Assembly: GCA_052246725.1 (NCBI GenBank)
Contig: JBQQCL010000007.1
Origin: Pseudalkalibacillus sp052246725
GTDB taxonomy: Bacteria > Bacillota > Bacilli > Bacillales > Fictibacillaceae
Reading direction: 5' to 3' (one strand)
Length of the DNA stretch: 64,000 nucleotides
Below the pieces are notes generated by a model. The model saw only the letters and a list, made by a program, of their open reading frames with translations. It searched no databases and was not told the origin of the DNA. Below are positions 59,590 through 64,000 of the stretch, one piece after another (the stretch's first letter is position 1; each line of letters begins with the position of its first letter). The position numbers were made by a program, and so were the translations under genes.

Positions 59590-60564
59590 ATGAAACCAAA
59601 CCAAGTCAATCAAAAAGTCGGAAAACTATTGATCTATGTCACGCTCATTTTCATGGCGATCGTTTCATTGCTTCCTCTTTATTGGGTGTTTGCAACATCG
59701 CTGCAATTACCGAGTTATCAGAATGAAACAATGGAGCAACCGGTAAACTATGTAGAATCCACACCACCTAAATTGTATCCTGTAGGTGTGAAGGAATATT
59801 TTCAACAATGGCAAAAACGCGAAGCGGCAAAAGATGCTGGTGATGTAAGCCAAGCTGCTTACCATGATGAAAAGATGAAAGAAGTCGTTTCAAAGACGTT
59901 CGAAGGGTTCACTATCTTATTCGAACGGACGAAAATTATGAAGTGGCTGTTGAACAGTCTCTATATATCCATCATCACAACCATCGCTATCGTTTTGATT
60001 GATACGATGTCAGGCTATGTCCTGGCGAAGAAGAACTTCCCAGGAAAAATGCTCATCTTCTGGTCGATCATCGCTACGATGATGATTCCAGAGCAAGTCA
60101 CGCTGGTACCGACCTTCATGATGGTCCAGAAATTGCAACTGTTCGATACGCATTGGGCTTTGATCTTTCCAAGCCTCGCACTTGCCTTCGGGGTATTTTT
60201 GATGCGTCAGTTCCTGCTTGCGATTCCTGATGAGCTGATCGAGGCAGCTAAAATCGATGGGGCCTCGGAGTGGAAAATTTTCTGGACGGTTATCATACCA
60301 CTTGCGAAACCAGCGATGGCTGTACTTAGTATTTTTACGTTCGTGTTGATGTGGAATTCATTCCTCTGGCCGATCATCGTGTTGAATGATGAAAATCTCC
60401 TCACGTTGCCGGCTGGGTTGAAGACCTTGCAGGATGCGAACCTTGCGAGCTTCAAATTGCTGATGACCGGTGCAACAGTTGCAGCAATTCCGATGATTGT
60501 ATTCTTCCTCTTATTCCAACGTTATTTCGTAAAAGGATTATCTATGGGCGGGGTGAAACAATAA
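59590..60564 (+). CDS. ABC sugar permease 2
   Basis: Partner permease, 324 residues, six membrane segments. The EAA loop reads PDELIEAAKIDGASEWKIFWTVIIPLAKPAM near 215. Between the first and second segments lies an unusually long soluble loop (about residues 38-108, including KEYFQQWQKREAAKDAGDVSQ), predicted outside the membrane, which could contact the binding protein. AGGAGGTAATT precedes ATG 59590. The stop codon shares its last A with the nagZ start. Confidence 0.9.
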   Translation: MKPNQVNQKVGKLLIYVTLIFMAIVSLLPLYWVFATSLQLPSYQNETMEQPVNYVESTPPKLYPVGVKEYFQQWQKREAAKDAGDVSQAAYHDEKMKEVVSKTFEGFTILFERTKIMKWLLNSLYISIITTIAIVLIDTMSGYVLAKKNFPGKMLIFWSIIATMMIPEQVTLVPTFMMVQKLQLFDTHWALIFPSLALAFGVFLMRQFLLAIPDELIEAAKIDGASEWKIFWTVIIPLAKPAMAVLSIFTFVLMWNSFLWPIIVLNDENLLTLPAGLKTLQDANLASFKLLMTGATVAAIPMIVFFLLFQRYFVKGLSMGGVKQ

Positions 60565-62147
60565 TGGACTTAAAGCAAAAAATAGGACAATTGATGGTGT
60601 TCGGCTTCAAAGCGGAACACCCATCCAAGCTATCTGATGAAATCAAGGCTTTAATCGAAAATCATCATATCGGCGGGATCATTCTATTCGGTCGAAATAT
60701 TGGAACACCTGAAGAGATTCAGGAACTGACAACTACCCTGCAAACTACTGCAAAAAACGCAGGTCAGGAGCAACCATTGTTCATCTGTATCGACCAGGAG
60801 AATGGCGTCGTTCGTCGATTAGGAGAAGGGACAACTGTTTTTCCTGGAGCGATGCTGCTTGGTGCGACAGGCGAACCGGAGCTTGCTTTTGAGATCGGGA
60901 AAGCCTCAGGGCAGGAATTGCTCGATTTGGGCATCAATTGGAACCTTTCTCCTGTCGTAGATGTAAATAACAACCCTCACAATCCTGTCATCGATGTGCG
61001 TTCGTTTGGCGAAAAACCGGAAATGGTCGCTGAATTCGGAAAGCAGTTGATGAAAGGGATGCAAGCCTCAGGGATCATCACCACCTTGAAGCACTTCCCG
61101 GGTCATGGGGATACAACAGTGGACTCTCATCTTGCGCTTCCGGTCATACCGCATGAATTGGAGCGATTGCGGAAAGTCGAACTGCTGCCGTTTAAAGAAA
61201 GCATCGATAGTGGTGCGGATACTGTGATGTCTTCCCATGTCTATTTTCCGTCGATCGAGCCTGAAGAAAATCGTCCAGCAACGATGTCGAAGGCAGTCAT
61301 GACTGGGCTTTTACGGGAAGAGCTCGGGTTTGATGGTGTCATTACAACCGACTGTATGGAAATGAAGGCGATTGCGGACGGTATCGGAACCGCTCAAGGA
61401 GCAGTAGAAGCAATCAAAGCTGGGGTCGATCTGATTATGATATCCCACTTGCCAACCTTGCAGCATGAAGCAATTGAACGAGTCTTTCAGGCTGTCCTCT
61501 CTGGTGAAATCGAGGAAAGGACGATTGATAAAGCTTGTGAACGTGTTATGAAGTTAAAGCAGAATTCTTTGAAGTGGAACGATACCCTGAACGAATTTAT
61601 AGCTAAAGATACCCATAAAGTTATTGCTGAGGATGTTATGAAAAAAGGGATCACGTTGCAAGAAAATAAGAAAGGGCTCCTTCCCTTACCGAAAGAGAAA
61701 GACTATCGGATTCTCGTCATTTATCCAGAAAATAGTTATTTGACGCAGGTTGAAGATGAACGCTTTGCAGAACATGCGCTTGGTGAATTGGTTAAAGAAT
61801 TGAATCCGGCAGCAAAAGTCGTTTCCGTTTCCCAGTTCCCGGATCAAAGCGAGATCGATTTCATGAAAGTTCTGGCAAACAGTGCAGATACGATCCTCGT
61901 CGGAACGCTTTCCGCAACACGTTCTGAAGGGCAGCAGAGGTTGATGCAGGATATGATGAACCTTCATAAACCTGTCATCCATATCGCGATGAGAAGTCCA
62001 TATGATCTTGGACTTTTTCCTGAAACGGATGTATCTGTCGCAACTTATGAGTTTACTACCCCTGCATTGCGATTGGCTGTACGTGCGTTATTCGGACTCG
62101 AAAAGGTGACCGGTACATTACCCGTGACGGTCCAGAAGATGAAATGA
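60564..62147 (+). CDS. nagZ: Beta-N-acetylglucosaminidase NagZ (GH3), cytoplasmic
   Basis: Removes GlcNAc from GlcNAc-MurNAc or GlcNAc-anhydro-MurNAc. 527 residues: GH3 barrel to about 340, with the NagZ acid-base pair in KHFPGHGDTTVDSH (D187, H189) and the nucleophile D263 in VITTDCMEMKAI, then a GH3 C-terminal domain (about 370-527). No signal peptide: it starts MDLKQKIGQLMVFGFKAEHP directly in the fold. The secreted B. subtilis NagZ is larger and exported, so this one should act on imported disaccharides. Translationally coupled to the permease gene. Confidence 0.92.
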   Translation: MDLKQKIGQLMVFGFKAEHPSKLSDEIKALIENHHIGGIILFGRNIGTPEEIQELTTTLQTTAKNAGQEQPLFICIDQENGVVRRLGEGTTVFPGAMLLGATGEPELAFEIGKASGQELLDLGINWNLSPVVDVNNNPHNPVIDVRSFGEKPEMVAEFGKQLMKGMQASGIITTLKHFPGHGDTTVDSHLALPVIPHELERLRKVELLPFKESIDSGADTVMSSHVYFPSIEPEENRPATMSKAVMTGLLREELGFDGVITTDCMEMKAIADGIGTAQGAVEAIKAGVDLIMISHLPTLQHEAIERVFQAVLSGEIEERTIDKACERVMKLKQNSLKWNDTLNEFIAKDTHKVIAEDVMKKGITLQENKKGLLPLPKEKDYRILVIYPENSYLTQVEDERFAEHALGELVKELNPAAKVVSVSQFPDQSEIDFMKVLANSADTILVGTLSATRSEGQQRLMQDMMNLHKPVIHIAMRSPYDLGLFPETDVSVATYEFTTPALRLAVRALFGLEKVTGTLPVTVQKMK

Positions 62148-62287
62148 TAAATAAAGGCTGATCACTAAAAGGTGGTTGCTGATGGAAAGTTGTAAAGAAA
62201 GATGATGAAACCTATTTCCAAAAGTAAGAATCTTTGCGAAAGCAGCCTTACTAAAAGAGCCTAGAGAGAAAAGCAGGTGAACATTAG

Positions 62288-63154
62288 ATGACGAATACAA
62301 CTGGTGGTCTCGTCATGTTGAAGGAAATGCTCGAGAAACTGCCGCCCTCAGAGAAAAAGATTGCATCGTATATCTTGAACAATCCGAGAGCCTCGATTTC
62401 TTGTACAACAAGTGAGCTTGCCCAATTGAGCCAAACGAGCAGTGCGGCGGTGATCAGGCTCTGTAAATCATTGGGGCTGAAGGGATTCCAAGAGTTGAAA
62501 CTGAAAGTCGTAGGTGACCTCCAAAAGAATGTAGAGGAAGGTTACCGCGATATTCAGCCTAACGAAACACATGCCTCAGTACTGGAAAAAATGACGAACA
62601 ACAGCATTCAATCATTGAAGGAAACGGCTGAAGTATTGCATTTAAGTGAACTGTCCAAGTCCGTTGAGGCATTGGAAAAAGCCGAAACGATTCACTTTTT
62701 CGGAGTAGGAGCTTCAGGAATCATTGCAAAGGATGCCCAGCAAAAATTCCTTCGTATCAATAAAAAAGCAACGGCATTCTCAGACCTCCATATGGTTGCG
62801 ATGCTTGTCGGGAATGTGAAGCCGGAAGACGTTGTCGTTGGGATTTCGTTCTCTGGTGAAACGATGGAAGTCGCACAAATTCTTGAACTTGCCAATAAAA
62901 GAGGCGCGACGACAATCAGTCTGACAAAATACGGATCTTCTAAAGTTTCCGATCAAGCGACGATCAAACTTTATACATCTGCATCGAAGGAAGCGACTTT
63001 CCGAAGTGGTGCGACCTCATCACGTCTGGCACAGCTCCATGTCCTAGACATCTTATTCATGTGTGTTGCATCAACGCAGTACAATGAATCGATCCAATAT
63101 CTGGACGAGAGCAGGGATGCGATCCAATATATCCAGCAAAAGCAAAGGAAATAG
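62288..63154 (+). CDS. murR: RpiR-family regulator MurR
   Basis: A 288-residue regulator: N-terminal HTH (about 8-80, with EKKIASYILNNP and SELAQLSQTSSAAVIRLCKSLGLKGFQELK) and a C-terminal SIS domain (about 125-265, FFGVGASGIIAKDAQQKF and VVGISFSGETMEV) that should bind a sugar phosphate such as MurNAc-6-P. Position between nagZ and anmK fits MurR. The 140-base gap after nagZ contains no clear terminator. GCAGGTGAAC precedes the ATG. Confidence 0.9.
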   Translation: MTNTTGGLVMLKEMLEKLPPSEKKIASYILNNPRASISCTTSELAQLSQTSSAAVIRLCKSLGLKGFQELKLKVVGDLQKNVEEGYRDIQPNETHASVLEKMTNNSIQSLKETAEVLHLSELSKSVEALEKAETIHFFGVGASGIIAKDAQQKFLRINKKATAFSDLHMVAMLVGNVKPEDVVVGISFSGETMEVAQILELANKRGATTISLTKYGSSKVSDQATIKLYTSASKEATFRSGATSSRLAQLHVLDILFMCVASTQYNESIQYLDESRDAIQYIQQKQRK

Positions 63155-63162
63155 GTGGTTCG

Positions 63163-64000
63163 ATGTTAAAAAGATTATCCAAGGTCGTGAACGAAGAACG
63201 GAAACTTGCTGTCGGGCTGATGTCCGGAACCTCACTTGATGGAATTGATGCCGCTCTGGTTGAAATTATAGGTTTCGGTCCCGGAACTAAGGTCCGTTTA
63301 TTAGACTTCGAGTCAACATCCTATTCAGTTGAAGAACGGCGACAATTGATTGCGCTTTGTGATCCTGTTTCTTCCACTGTCGAAAAAATTTGCAAGATGA
63401 ACATCATCCTTGGTGACCGTTTCGCTGAAGCGGCCCTTGCAGTCATACAGAAAGCCGGATTGACCCCAGAAGCTGTCAGTTTCATCAGTTCCCACGGCCA
63501 GACGATCTATCATTGGCCGGAAGAACAAGCAACCTTACAAATTGGTGAACTAGCAAATATCGCAGCCAAAACTGGTATTCTCACTGTAGGAGATTTCCGT
63601 CCGAGTGATATGGCGTATCAGGGCCAAGGTGCACCGCTTGTTCCGTTCGTCGATGCGCTGTTATTTTCACATCCAACCGAAAACCAGGTGCTGTTGAACA
63701 TCGGTGGTATCAGCAATTTGACGGTAGTACATGCAAAAAACTCATCTGCAAAGGAAATCAGCGCATTCGATGTTGGACCTGGAAACGTCCTTATCGACGG
63801 TGCCGTCCGCCATTTGACTGCAAACCAACAAACGTATGATCTAGATGGAACAATTGCCTGTAAAGGGAACGTTCATTACGATTTGCTGATGATGCTCATC
63901 CAGGAAGATGATTTTTTAGCCGTGAAGCCACCGAAAAGTACGGGAAGAGAGCTTTATTCCGAACAACGATTAGCAACTATTCTCAAGAAAGCTGAAAACC
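63163..64000 (+). CDS. anmK: Anhydro-N-acetylmuramic acid kinase (3' end beyond window)
   Basis: Opens the 1,6-anhydro bond of anhydro-MurNAc and phosphorylates O6, giving MurNAc-6-phosphate for MurQ. The window holds the first 279 codons of an expected ~385. Signature: AVGLMSGTSLDGIDAALVE near residue 16, SSHGQTIYHWP near 108, IGELANIAAKTGILTVGDFRPSDMAYQGQGAPLVP, and LLNIGGISNLT near 182, then FDVGPGNVLIDG. ATG 63163 lies nine bases past the murR stop codon with AGGTGG upstream. Being last in the operon, it supplies the same pool as the BadF-type kinase at 47.0 kb. Truncated only by the window edge. Confidence 0.93.
   Translation, partial: MLKRLSKVVNEERKLAVGLMSGTSLDGIDAALVEIIGFGPGTKVRLLDFESTSYSVEERRQLIALCDPVSSTVEKICKMNIILGDRFAEAALAVIQKAGLTPEAVSFISSHGQTIYHWPEEQATLQIGELANIAAKTGILTVGDFRPSDMAYQGQGAPLVPFVDALLFSHPTENQVLLNIGGISNLTVVHAKNSSAKEISAFDVGPGNVLIDGAVRHLTANQQTYDLDGTIACKGNVHYDLLMMLIQEDDFLAVKPPKSTGRELYSEQRLATILKKAEN

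Noticed and set aside
1..64000. Insertion sequences, prophage, toxin-antitoxin or restriction genes
   Set aside because: I looked for transposase, integrase, phage structural, methylase and toxin motifs in all longer frames and found none.

Overview
The window reads as chromosome of a low-to-mid-GC, spore-forming Bacillaceae. The gene order follows the B. subtilis yqzF-bkd-yqiW-yqjA...yqjQ-yqzH segment closely, and Fur, Zur, CcpA, FapR-like and sigma-54 sites have Bacillus form. The scattered intergenic repeats are of the kind common in Bacillus-like genera. A genus cannot be fixed by eye. No transposase, integrase, prophage or CRISPR array was seen.

Layout. 0.1-11.2 kb: yqzF and a small gene, then BkdR and the sigma-54 operon ptb-bcd-buk-lpdV-bkdAA-bkdAB-bkdB for branched-chain keto acid breakdown. 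11.3-14.1 kb: an orphan zinc-binding lipoprotein with two Zur boxes, bacilliredoxin brxB between two ~0.45 kb direct repeats, and a lone tRNA-Arg. 14.4-18.7 kb: yqjA, yqjB, then an encapsulin iron-storage module (ferredoxin, unknown Fur-boxed gene, capsid shell, IMEF cargo) and a 29-codon Prli42-like gene. 18.9-24.2 kb: methylmalonyl-CoA mutase, a fused B12-domain/epimerase, carboxyltransferase yqjD and peptidase yqjE. 24.6-31.4 kb: MarR regulator, a stand-alone sigma region 3-like protein, DNA polymerase IV, a MoxR/DUF58/membrane operon, and two small accessory genes. 31.8-41.2 kb: gapN, namA, glpQ-like, yqjN, proI, yqjP, yqjQ, yqzH. 41.3-44.2 kb: a GNAT/TetR/MFS cluster. 44.4-50.1 kb: nagA-nagB-nagR-sugar kinase-namZ-GNAT. 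50.5-54.1 kb: small membrane protein, MFS, AEC transporter, fabI. 54.4-64 kb: secreted SpoIID-family protein diverging from murQ-ABC importer-nagZ-murR-anmK (the last cut by the window edge).

How the genes fit. The bkd and methylmalonyl blocks form one catabolic line: Val/Ile/Leu keto acids to acyl-CoA, then propionyl-CoA to succinyl-CoA. The nag and mur blocks form a cell-wall sugar recycling line: a SpoIID-type glycan enzyme outside, an ABC importer, apparently cytoplasmic NagZ and NamZ, two candidate kinases (AnmK for anhydro-MurNAc, a BadF-type kinase for MurNAc or GlcNAc), MurQ, then NagA and NagB into glycolysis. The encapsulin block stores iron in a protein shell; ferredoxin and IMEF share the docking motif LTVGSLK, and a conserved-looking but unrecognised protein sits behind Fur boxes in the same block.

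Non-coding structure is rich: a ~65-107 bp hairpin element in seven copies, a second larger repeat family, and two unrelated intergenic arrays with exact 20 and 21 bp periods. Functions are assigned by reading motifs and synteny; no database search was run.
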